From assembly GCA_038213005.1 (NCBI GenBank), contig JBBQTU010000113.1:1-13167 (forward strand): 13,167 bases of DNA. The letters run 5' to 3'. Positions 1 to 6,654 of the stretch are shown in pieces. Source of the stretch: JBBQTU01 sp038213005. GTDB lineage: Bacteria; Planctomycetota; Phycisphaerae; Tepidisphaerales; Tepidisphaeraceae. Position 1 is the stretch's first letter; every line of letters begins with the position of its first letter. The translations under genes were made by a program, and so were the position numbers. The notes below the pieces were generated by a model, which was not told where the DNA came from, did not search any database, and saw nothing but the letters and a program-made list of their open reading frames with translations.

Positions 1-820
1 CCGCCACCTCAACATCCTTCACGATGATGGCCTTGCCCGCCTCGCCAATAGTCACCTGCGGCGCACGGATCAAGAACGCCGACACGTCAACCACCGGCCC
101 CTGCACGCCGCTCACCCGCCCCGTTGCACTGACCTGCACCCCATCCGCTTGAATCTTCGGGCCATTCGGCGGCAGCCACATTCGCGCCATCTCCGCCGAC
201 AATCCGCCCACCGACAACTGCCAGTCGATCCGATCCAGCCCCGGGCTCGACACCGCGCTGACCACCACAGCCGCATCGGCGATCGTTCCCGTCACCGAAA
301 TGTGAATGTCTCGCCGCTCGTCGGTCGTCGTCGACAACTCCAGCGGAACTCGCAGCCGCCCGCCGGGCACGGGCACGCTCACCTCCGCATCGCGAACCGT
401 CAGCCGATCCACCGGCAGGCTCATCGCTATGGTGGATGTAGGCGCTTTCGCGGGCGCGGGCGAAGGCGTGGACGCCGACGCTTCGGGCAATGTCAATCGC
501 ACCCCGCTCACTTCCACCGCACCCACCCGGCCAGAAAACAGCCGAATCGGCGAGTAACTCGCATCAACCCGCCCAATCTCCAACCGAGGCGGCACCCCCG
601 CCGAAATCCCCCCCAGCGTCGCCGAAGTCAGCCCCACCCGCGGCAGCTCCATCTGCACCGGCCCATACCCCGCCGCCTCCAGCACCCCAACCACTTTCCC
701 CCGCACAACCCGCGGCACGACCACAACCCACGCAACACCCGCCCCGACGCCCAGCACGCCGAGCACACCCAGTATTCGCTTTGTCCTTCGCTTGAGCCAC
801 CTCATGATGATTCGCATCAT
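1..820 (-). CDS. AsmA/YdbH-like envelope protein, N-terminal part, runs off left edge
   Basis: The minus strand is open from an ATG at 820 (others at 817 and 805) to the window edge, giving about 273 residues without a stop. A GGGGGA sequence just upstream may be the ribosome site; its spacing suits the ATG at 817 better. The protein begins with a basic segment (RWLKRRTKR) and one hydrophobic helix (about residues 16-35). It continues with alternating beta-strand-like sequence such as RLEIGRVDASYSPIRLFSGR and VDRLTVRDAEVSVPVPGGRL. That pattern, a single N-terminal anchor followed by repeating beta strands, is known from AsmA-like and YdbH-type proteins, which bridge the envelope and move phospholipids. 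The family call is by pattern only, because the C-terminal part that would define it lies outside. It is divergent from the gene at 971. An Ala/Pro/Ser-rich linker sits near residues 113-125. Confidence 0.72.
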   Translation of the reverse strand, partial: MMRIIMRWLKRRTKRILGVLGVLGVGAGVAWVVVVPRVVRGKVVGVLEAAGYGPVQMELPRVGLTSATLGGISAGVPPRLEIGRVDASYSPIRLFSGRVGAVEVSGVRLTLPEASASTPSPAPAKAPTSTIAMSLPVDRLTVRDAEVSVPVPGGRLRVPLELSTTTDERRDIHISVTGTIADAAVVVSAVSSPGLDRIDWQLSVGGLSAEMARMWLPPNGPKIQADGVQVSATGRVSGVQGPVVDVSAFLIRAPQVTIGEAGKAIIVKDVEVA

Positions 821-881
821 GATCCCCCAGACCACCCCGCGAAGCAATCCCAGCGCTCAACTTCCCGCCCGCTTCTTTTTC

Positions 882-909
882 GCATTCTGCATTCTGACTT
901 CTGCATTCG
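882..909. repeat. Short-period imperfect repeat (CATTCTG type) in a divergent intergenic region
   Basis: Between the two divergent genes lies GCATTCTGCATTCTGACTTC followed by TGCATTCG, that is, CATTCTG-like heptamers repeated about four times with small changes. On the minus strand it reads as the peptide RMQKSECRMRK, which I remember as a frequent spurious translation product of intergenic repeats in many environmental bacterial genomes. It is one of several short-period repeat blocks in this window. No promoter for either flanking gene could be assigned with confidence in the 150 bp around it. Confidence 0.6.
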
Positions 910-970
910 TAGCGCCGATTTGTGGTACAGTTCGCCAATCGCGGCCACTAGCCCGGCCAGCCCAGCGCCA

Positions 971-2587
971 ATGACTGAACCAAGCGCCAACCCCGTAAGC
1001 CTCTCAGCCGAACCCCCCGTGCGCCCATTCTGGTGGCTCAAGCGACTATCGCTCACTGGCGGTGCCCTGCTGCTTCTGCTCGCGATCACTTGGGTCCTCT
1101 GGGACCAATACTCCCGCCGCGAACTCCAAGCCCGGCTCGACGCCTATCACCAGGCCGGCGAACCCACCGCCCCCGAGCACCTCCAGCCGGCCTCGGTACC
1201 GGATGAAAATAATGCGGCCTTGCTCTATGGGCAGGCGGCCGGCGCGGTGAGTTCCAAAGCCTACTGCCCCTCCGCCTCCTCCTATGTCTTCGGCGGCGAC
1301 CTGCCATACCGTCCGGAATGGCACGCCCTCACAAAGCGTGTAATCGAGCTGAACGTCAAGCCGCTCGAACTCGCGCGCCAGGCCAGCCGCCGAGCTCAGG
1401 CAAACTGGGGCACTCGATTTTCCTCCCCGCTAATCAGCGCATTGCCTGGGATGCTCGCCCCGCAGCGCAATCTGGCCAACCTGCTCGGCGACGCCGCCTT
1501 GTATGAGCATTTCCAGGGGGACGACAGCCAGGCCGTCGCCGACGTTCGCACCCTCTTGCATCAGGGGCGCAGCGTTGGCAGCGATCCGTTTCTCATCTCG
1601 AGGCTTGTCGGAGGCGGCATCGACGCGCTGGCAATCGCGCGTCTGGAGATCATGACCGGCGATCTCCGCATTGCTCAAGACTCCTCCAGCGGTCAGTCGA
1701 CCGGTGAACTCTCTCGCGAACAAGTCCACTCGCTCATCGTCGACTTGCTGGGCGGCCGGCAGGATGCTCAGAGCATGGCTCAGGCCACGAGAGCCGAGAG
1801 AGTCTTCGCACTTGACTCCCTCAACACGTTCTTCGGTTCATCACTGCTGCTGAAACCTGTGTTCCGCCTCGACACAACAAGGAGCCTGGACCGCGACACC
1901 GAAATCGCCGCGGCTTGCGTTCTGCCGACACTTCCCGCAGCGCGGGCTGCGATTCGGCCGCCAACGCCGATGGAGCAGCAACTGCGCAACACGCCCTCAG
2001 CCCTGTCGTTCCTGACGGGGACAACGTCCGCGCAGCCCATCGACCCGGCCTTTCGGACTCGACTGCTGGCGACGATGACGATGGCTCCCGACCGTGTGCC
2101 CGCCATGGTCCAGCGAGCCATCTGCGAACGGCGTATCGCCGCCGTCATGCTCGCCTCCCGCATGTATGCCCTCGATCACGGCCTCTATCCCGCCACTCTG
2201 CAGGACCTCGTCCCAAAGTACCTGCCCGCCCTGCCCGCCGATCCCATGGCCGCCGACGACCGGACGTTTGGTTACTTCATCGCCGCCGACGGCAAGCGGC
2301 CGGTGCTCTACAGCGTCGGCGAGGATGGCATCGACCAGGCAGCGGGAGGCAAAGCCAATCTCTCGCCGCATCTACTCACCGGCTGGCAGCATATCTCCAA
2401 GGGTCAGCCCGATGACCAGTACCGCGACCTGTCCGCATGGGTGAACCCAGAGCCTCGGCCACCGATGACTGACAAGCCCACCGACTACGAACTGGGCCTC
2501 GCACCCGAGCCCGCGACCCAGCCCGATGCACCCCTCATCTACCCAGACTTCGCGCCGCCCGCCCAGATTCAGCCGGCAAATCAGTGA
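971..2587 (+). CDS. Single-pass membrane protein of unknown function
   Basis: This encodes a 538-residue protein. It has a short N-terminal tail, one hydrophobic helix (about residues 27-44, GGALLLLLAITWVLW), then a large, probably extracytoplasmic domain. Near residues 387-460 is a segment reading RRIAAVMLASRMYALDHGLYPATLQDLVPKYLP and ending in a GEDG loop. Similar HG-x-YP-x-x-L-x-DLVP stretches recur in planctomycete membrane proteins and recall the region after the first helix of GspG-type pseudopilins. I do not recognise the whole protein. The reading frame stays open upstream to 149, but that part is the antisense of the leftward envelope gene, so I place the start at the ATG at 971. No strong ribosome site precedes it, and a GTG at 1019 is an alternative. 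The tail is Pro-rich. Coding is well supported by amino-acid composition; function is unknown. Confidence 0.75.
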   Translation: MTEPSANPVSLSAEPPVRPFWWLKRLSLTGGALLLLLAITWVLWDQYSRRELQARLDAYHQAGEPTAPEHLQPASVPDENNAALLYGQAAGAVSSKAYCPSASSYVFGGDLPYRPEWHALTKRVIELNVKPLELARQASRRAQANWGTRFSSPLISALPGMLAPQRNLANLLGDAALYEHFQGDDSQAVADVRTLLHQGRSVGSDPFLISRLVGGGIDALAIARLEIMTGDLRIAQDSSSGQSTGELSREQVHSLIVDLLGGRQDAQSMAQATRAERVFALDSLNTFFGSSLLLKPVFRLDTTRSLDRDTEIAAACVLPTLPAARAAIRPPTPMEQQLRNTPSALSFLTGTTSAQPIDPAFRTRLLATMTMAPDRVPAMVQRAICERRIAAVMLASRMYALDHGLYPATLQDLVPKYLPALPADPMAADDRTFGYFIAADGKRPVLYSVGEDGIDQAAGGKANLSPHLLTGWQHISKGQPDDQYRDLSAWVNPEPRPPMTDKPTDYELGLAPEPATQPDAPLIYPDFAPPAQIQPANQ

Positions 2588-2837
2588 GGGTCCCCTATTG
2601 TCCCGAGTTATTCTTCTCAAAGCCCCAACGGCACGCACTAGCCGATGGCGTGAGCCAGTGGTAACTACACACGAGTAGTGAGGCCGGTCGCCTCGACCGC
2701 CCATTTCGTCCCACGCCAGATCACTCCCCGTCGCGGACGACCTCGACGCGAAACACCCTCGCTATCTCCGCCTCTTGTGGCAACGCGCGGCGCAAGCTGA
2801 GGTCGATCTTCCCCTCAACTTACCTTGTGACAATGCG

Positions 2838-3812
2838 CTAGGCCTGAAAACTCAGCCAGATAATCCGAACCAGCCCAACGCACCAGGGGATGACTCCCCA
2901 GGCAATGACAAGAGCCATGAGGCTGGTCAGGCAGAGCAGTATCCCAATCACAAATGATCGCGTCAGGCTCGCGTGGCACAGCCGCCGGTAGAGCATCCAG
3001 GTCGCCGTCCACCACGCCCCGACAGGCAGCAAAAGCATGGAACCCAGGATGCCCGCCACCACCAGGCCGTCCACCATCGCAGGCCCCGACCCCATCGTCG
3101 CGAGCATGACAACCCAGATCACCAGCGCGGCCACGGCAAGCACGATCGCCACGACAAACCCCGCCATCAGCGCGCCCGTCGCATACAGCGCCATCGCCGC
3201 CGCCCGACCCTGCTGCCGTCGGGGAATCGGCATGAGTTGGAACAGATAGCTGACCCCGCCGGTTGCGAACATCACCCCAAGAATACATGCCACCACCGCC
3301 ACCGGCCGATAAATCATCGCCGAAGCCCAAGGCAAGATCAGGTTGGCCAATAAGGCATCCTGAGCGGTCTTCGCCGCAGGCCAAAGAACCCCCAGCGGCA
3401 GGCTGTCGCTTGTGAACGTGATCGGAAACCACACCAGCGCCGCCACCATCGGCAGACACACAATCGCCACATTGATCAGCCAGAACCGCCGCGCATCCGC
3501 ATACGGGCACGCCGCATTGATCGACCCCGCCATCTGCCCCGGCCGGCGCAGCGCCATCCAGCAAGTCTGCCACCACGCCGCCGCGCCCCCCAACCGCGCC
3601 CGATGCAGCCACGGGATCTCCGACCGCGACATCGTCGCCAGGTCGCACGCATTCCCGCACTCCGGACACCGCCCGCTCGTCAACCCGCGCAAGTTGTACC
3701 CGCAATGCGGGCAATACAAATCCTCCCCCAGCGCCGCCAACGACGCCTCAACCACGCGATGCGGGGCATCCTTACTCTCGCAGGGTTTCTCTGGGTCGGA
3801 CTCCATGCTCAT
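2838..3812 (-). CDS. Zinc-ribbon multi-pass membrane protein, unknown function
   Basis: This encodes a 324-residue protein if translation starts at the ATG at 3812; an ATG two codons later (3806) is equally possible, and neither has a strong ribosome site. The frame remains open to 3905, but those residues look non-coding. The N-terminal cytosolic part holds a four-cysteine zinc ribbon, CPHCGYNL and CPECG (Cys34, Cys37, Cys49, Cys52). This is followed by an amphipathic WWQTCWMALRRPGQM stretch and about five or six hydrophobic helices through to the C-terminus. The combination of a CPxCGYNLRGL zinc ribbon and a helical membrane domain is one I associate with uncharacterised planctomycete proteins. 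It is encoded convergently to the 971-2587 gene, with about 250 bp between them in which I see no gene or clear terminator. Confidence 0.78.
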   Translation of the reverse strand: MSMESDPEKPCESKDAPHRVVEASLAALGEDLYCPHCGYNLRGLTSGRCPECGNACDLATMSRSEIPWLHRARLGGAAAWWQTCWMALRRPGQMAGSINAACPYADARRFWLINVAIVCLPMVAALVWFPITFTSDSLPLGVLWPAAKTAQDALLANLILPWASAMIYRPVAVVACILGVMFATGGVSYLFQLMPIPRRQQGRAAAMALYATGALMAGFVVAIVLAVAALVIWVVMLATMGSGPAMVDGLVVAGILGSMLLLPVGAWWTATWMLYRRLCHASLTRSFVIGILLCLTSLMALVIAWGVIPWCVGLVRIIWLSFQA

Positions 3813-3937
3813 CCCAAGTCCATCAACTGGCCACAGCAAGTGTGACAGCGGCCTCCACCTTTGTACAGCCCACAGACCTTGCTGCTGATCCATGGGGCGT
3901 GCCAAGACTTTCGAGCAAGTGGGTCACTTCTCTCCAG

Positions 3938-3977
3938 AGTCAGAAAAGGTTCCAGGAAGTCAGAAAAGGTTCCAGGG
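3938..3977. repeat. 20-bp tandem duplication
   Basis: Two head-to-tail copies of AGTCAGAAAAGGTTCCAGGA differ only in the last base (A versus G). They lie in the gene-free stretch upstream of the zinc-ribbon gene, on the side of the integrase remnant. On the plus strand they read as the peptide RKGSRKSEKVPG. I see no third copy in the window. This may be another short-period intergenic repeat or a marker of a recombination boundary. Confidence 0.75.
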
Positions 3978-4307
3978 ATCGTTGATCCGCAGGAAGCGAC
4001 CCGGCGACGAAGCTTGTGCCGTAAAACCCCAAAGAGTCAAATAGCCAAGGGGCGAGGTCTATTGAATCGCGTTCTGTTTCCTTGTGCAAAGGCTTGGCCG
4101 TGGTGTGACCTCCGCTAAGATACGAGCGTACTGCGTCGCACTGATGCCAACTTAAAATCGGGGTGCCATGGCCAGATCGGTACTCCGAGATGGCCATGAT
4201 GTCCGCCCCTTGCTCATTCCGGAGTACCGGCCTGAGCATGCCACCCATGTTGATGGACTTCGGCCGCAGCACACTAGCTAACACTGCGCAAAGGCGGTTG
4301 ATCGAGC
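3978..4307. other. Gene-free stretch upstream of the integrase remnant, with inverted repeats
   Basis: No convincing gene is visible here on either strand; open frames are present but have no recognisable protein character. Two nested inverted repeats are present. ATGGCCA (4168-4174) pairs with TGGCCAT (4191-4197), and CGGTACTCCG (4178-4187) pairs exactly with CGGAGTACCG (4220-4229). The second has a 32-base loop. They could be decayed recombinase arm sites, an operator or chance hairpins; the sequence does not decide. The upstream half of the integrase gene would be expected here but cannot be read in any frame. Confidence 0.45.
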
Positions 4308-4877
4308 GCCTACGTTGCTCTGAGGACGTCCACAACGAAGAGTAAGCGGCCGGACCGCCTACCCCTTCGCAAAGACATTGCCAGGGGCCTGCAGGAAGCC
4401 CGACGAATGGCCGGCGACGATGCACGGATCTTTGCCAGCATCCCGACGATGAAACGCCACAAAGACATTCTGGCCGCCGCCGGCATCGACTTTGACGCCG
4501 GCCACGGGCGCGCCGACTTCCATGCCCTGCGGCATACCCTCGGCACGATACTGAGCAAGGCCGGGGTTGCTCCCCGCGTGGCCATGGAACTGATGCGGCA
4601 TACGGACCTGCGGTTGACAATGAAGGTTTACACCGATCCGCGGGTGTTTGATCTTTCCGGGGCTGTCGAGAGTCTGCCGGGCGTCGAGGAGGTTGCCCAA
4701 GCCAAGGCGGCGACGGGAACGGACGGCAAGGCGGCCGGGGGTGTAGCCGTAAACAACGGTACGGCAAGCTGTCAGGGTGCACCCGTAAACTGTACCGTGT
4801 CGGGCGCAAAGAGCGTCATATCCTGTCCGGGAGCGTCCGGGACGGCGGGAAGCATAAAACGTCAACAACCCCAGTAA
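4308..4877 (+). pseudogene. Tyrosine recombinase (phage-type integrase), 5'-truncated remnant
   Basis: The open frame (after a stop at 4299-4301) carries only the C-terminal half of a tyrosine recombinase. From about 4320 it reads LRTSTTKSKRPDRLPLRKD. It then has the catalytic HxxR (HALRH, Arg at 4530-4532), the third-box LMRHTD and the nucleophile in MKVYTDP (Tyr at 4629-4631). The first catalytic Arg, the core N-terminal part and the DNA-binding N-domain are missing, so it cannot act as a complete enzyme. An ATG at 4407 would give a 156-residue product without a good ribosome site. The tail after the Tyr (AVESLPGVEEV onward) is long and low in complexity, as seen in related integrases. The gene points at the 3' end of tRNA-Gln about 50 bp away, which suggests that an element once integrated at that tRNA. 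Confidence 0.82.
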
Positions 4878-4928
4878 TTACCGAAGCTTTCCGTGGTATG
4901 TCGGGGTCTATGCTGATCGAGCCGAAAG

Positions 4929-4999
4929 CTGGGGATCTAGGATTCGAACCTAGACAAACTGCTCCAGAGGCAGTTGTGCTACCGTTACACCAATCCCCA
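4929..4999 (-). tRNA. tRNA-Gln (anticodon CUG)
   Basis: The minus strand folds as a complete tRNA of 71 nt. The acceptor stem is TGGGGAT with ATCCCCA, and the D arm is GTGT-AACGGTA-GCAC. The anticodon arm is ACTGC-CTCTGGA-GCAGT, with CTG at positions 34-36. The variable loop has four bases, the T arm is CTAGG-TTCGAAT-CCTAG, and the discriminator base is G. No CCA is encoded; the bases after the discriminator are CTT. The 3' end faces the integrase remnant, as in tRNA-integrated elements. I looked for a second copy of its 3' part in the window, as an attachment-site duplicate, and saw none. Confidence 0.95.
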
Positions 5000-5035
5000 A
5001 ATTGTCATCGACCGGCCGGGGCCGGGCGATGCGCG

Positions 5036-5065
5036 TATATTGCCAGACCGATGCTGGGTTTGCAA
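5036..5065 (-). promoter_or_regulatory. Possible sigma-70-type promoter for tRNA-Gln
   Basis: On the minus strand, TTGCAA (5065-5060) and AATATA (5041-5036) are separated by 18 bases. The second hexamer lies 36 bases before the mature tRNA 5' end. The surroundings are GC-rich, so the AT-rich -10-like box stands out. The match is moderate and untested. Confidence 0.4.
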
Positions 5066-5071
5066 GGCCCC

Positions 5072-5099
5072 GAATCGTAAGCCCGGAATCGTAAGCCCC
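5072..5099. repeat. 14-bp tandem duplication
   Basis: Two adjacent copies of GAATCGTAAGCCC plus one base (G, then C) lie just upstream of the tRNA promoter candidate and 20 bp downstream of the 5120-5692 gene. A mirror sense on the minus strand reads GGGCTTACGATTC twice. It contains no obvious hairpin. Origin and role are unknown. Confidence 0.7.
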
Positions 5100-5119
5100 A
5101 CCGGATGGTCGCAAGCCGC

Positions 5120-5692
5120 CTACTTCCCCGTGATCTCCAGGTCCAGCGGCTTGGGCGAAATCGAGCCCGTCCAATAGGGAGAAGGCCCCGGCCGCGCCGG
5201 GTTGGCCACGAACCTGATCCCCATACGAAGCTGGTATTGGCCCGGCGCCAGCCGCAGCACGGTCTTCAGCGGGTCGGCCTGGGCGATGTCCCACTTGTAC
5301 TCAAACTGCTCGGATGCCGCGTCCAGCACCACCGGAAGATCCAGCGTCTGCCCCGGGTTGAGCGAGCTCACCGAGAGCACCCGTTTCTTGTCCTCAAAGA
5401 ACAGCTTGTGAACCTGCCACGTGCCGCCGGAACGCGAATCCCAGAACCCGATCCGCCAGCCCCAGAAGTGCTCGGCATCCGACAGCGACGTCGGCTTCTG
5501 TGAAACGTTCTTGAGCTGCACCGTAAACGCCACCGGTTCATCGGCCGCGAACGTCGCACTGGGCAGCGTCAGCGTGATCGACAGGCCATCCTTCACCACC
5601 GGCGCAGACGAGAGCGCCGGCTGCGTCGCCGGCGGCGCGGTCCATGCCAGACAGGGGATCAGAACCAGGCAAACCATCGCCAACTTGATCAT
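5120..5692 (-). CDS. Exported protein of unknown function
   Basis: This encodes a 190-residue protein. Translation from the ATG at 5692 is supported by GGAGG five bases upstream and by a signal peptide at once (MIKLAMVCLVLIPCLAW, cleavage probably after Ala19). The mature part begins with a PPATQPALSSAP linker of the kind common in planctomycete exported proteins. It then has a beta-rich domain (SITLTLPSATFAADEPVAFT, LKNVSQKPTSL, NPGQTLDLPVVLD, LAPGQYQLRMGIRF). The pattern resembles immunoglobulin-like domains that describe a protein's response to strands and loops (for instance BsuPI-like or DUF4832-like folds), but I cannot assign a family. The gene lies 167 bp downstream of the TlpA-like gene on the same strand, so co-transcription is possible. 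The longer open frame to 5788 lacks a ribosome site and is rejected. Confidence 0.82.
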   Translation of the reverse strand: MIKLAMVCLVLIPCLAWTAPPATQPALSSAPVVKDGLSITLTLPSATFAADEPVAFTVQLKNVSQKPTSLSDAEHFWGWRIGFWDSRSGGTWQVHKLFFEDKKRVLSVSSLNPGQTLDLPVVLDAASEQFEYKWDIAQADPLKTVLRLAPGQYQLRMGIRFVANPARPGPSPYWTGSISPKPLDLEITGK

Positions 5693-5859
5693 CGCTGCCT
5701 CCGTCACTGGAACCACACCGGCAGACCGCAACCTTCCGCCGGTTCGTCGGGCAGCTATCGTATCAGCAACGGCCTCATTGCGGCACATGCGTCTTGCGTG
5801 TAGGACATGCTGCCCGGGCGCAGCGGCGTCCTTTCAAGCCGAGCGCCGCGGCATGACGA

Positions 5860-6378
5860 CTACTTCTGGGCCAGGGCCTTCTCCACGGCGTCGTCCAACT
5901 GCTTGGCCGAACCGGCGGCAAAGCCGATGAACACGGAGCTGACCGTCCCATCCCGGCCGACGATCACCGTCGTCGGGATGCCTCGCACCAGGTAGGCCTG
6001 CCCCATCTTGCCGTCGGAGTCCATCAGGACGGTGAAGCTGTAGCCGTTTGTCCGGACAAACTCCTGGACAACCTGCGGCGTCTCCTGCTGGTTGACGGCC
6101 CACACCACCAGCCCCTTGTCGGCCAGATTCTTGTTGGCGCTCACCGACTGGAGATGCGGCAGGCTCTTTCGGCACGGCGGGCACCAGGTGGCCCACAGGT
6201 CCAGTAGTACCACCTTCCCTTTCTGGTCCGAAAGCCGAAGCGTCTTCCCGTCCGGCGTATTCAGTGAGAAATCCGGTGCCTTTTTGGAGTTCAGAGCCGT
6301 GGTATCCTTCTCTTGGGCAATCGCCAGGCTGCCGATGGCCAGAATACACGCTGCAACAGCCGACATGGTCTTTCGCAT
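5860..6378 (-). CDS. TlpA-like thiol-disulfide oxidoreductase, exported
   Basis: This encodes a 172-residue thioredoxin-fold protein. The ATG at 6378 is preceded by AAAGGA at seven bases and begins a signal peptide (RKTMSAVAACILAIGSLAIAQ). The redoxin core follows: APDFSLNTPDGKTLRLSD (about residues 34-51), KVVLLDLWATW, then the WCPPC active site with Cys66 and Cys69. The cis-Pro loop is GIPTT with Pro135, and GRDGTV precedes the final helix. Members of the TlpA/ResA/AhpC-TSA group exchange disulfides outside the cytoplasm, for example in cytochrome c maturation. No cytochrome gene is in view, so the partner is unknown. The frame is open to 6453 but without a better start. The length is normal for a single redoxin domain and all key residues are present. 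Confidence 0.92.
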   Translation of the reverse strand: MRKTMSAVAACILAIGSLAIAQEKDTTALNSKKAPDFSLNTPDGKTLRLSDQKGKVVLLDLWATWCPPCRKSLPHLQSVSANKNLADKGLVVWAVNQQETPQVVQEFVRTNGYSFTVLMDSDGKMGQAYLVRGIPTTVIVGRDGTVSSVFIGFAAGSAKQLDDAVEKALAQK

Positions 6379-6497
6379 CACTAGTTCCTTTACGTTGGAC
6401 CCACCCGGCCGAGTGCGACCGTCGCCAGCCCGACCGATGAGCCTCCGGTTCAACGCAATTATAGCGCGAATAACGCACTGACGACGTGCTATTTTTA

Positions 6498-6622
6498 GGC
6501 TCTCCGCTGAATCCGCTGATGACTGCCAGACTGACAGGCTCGGACCCGCGATATTTCACTCAGAACGCGGTTCTCAAGGTATCGTGTGTGGGCAGGCTTA
6601 TCAGCGGGTTCCGCGGAGAGCC
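6498..6622. repeat. 125-bp near-palindrome (possible small inverted-repeat element)
   Basis: The 23-base arms, 6498-6520 and 6600-6622, pair at 21 of 23 positions, and looser pairing continues inward (GACTGCC against GGCAGGC). The loop is about 79 bp and includes a smaller palindrome, AGAACGCGGTTCT. The left arm contains two tandem copies of TCCGCTGA(A/T). It lies between the TlpA-like gene and the IS remnant. It resembles a non-autonomous palindromic element or a strong hairpin. I see no clear target duplication and no coding sequence. Confidence 0.7.
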
Positions 6623-6644
6623 GGTTAATGCTTATGGGGGCGGG

Positions 6645-6654
6645 GGGGGTATCA
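6645..6654. repeat. Left copy of the probable IS target-site duplication
   Basis: GGGGGTATCA directly abuts the left terminal inverted repeat of the IS remnant. The same ten bases occur at 7444-7453, one base outside the right inverted repeat. If the duplication is 11 bp (6644-6654 and 7443-7453), the copies differ by one base (G versus A). A length of 10-11 bp is within the range reported for IS4-superfamily elements. Confidence 0.7.

Noticed and set aside
149..970. Rightward extension of the 971-2587 gene to an 812-residue product
   Set aside because: The extension is Arg/His/Pro-rich, and its opposite strand encodes a well-formed envelope protein with a hydrophobic anchor and beta-strand pattern. 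It is an antisense shadow in GC-rich DNA.
3940..4809. 289-residue leftward open frame opposite the integrase remnant
   Set aside because: It is antisense to clear integrase motifs over half of its length, and the remainder shows no protein-like pattern.
5823..5849. GCGGCG/CGCCGC inverted repeat as terminator of the TlpA-like gene
   Set aside because: The arms are only six bases, the loop is 15 bases and no T-run follows, so chance is as likely in GC-rich DNA.
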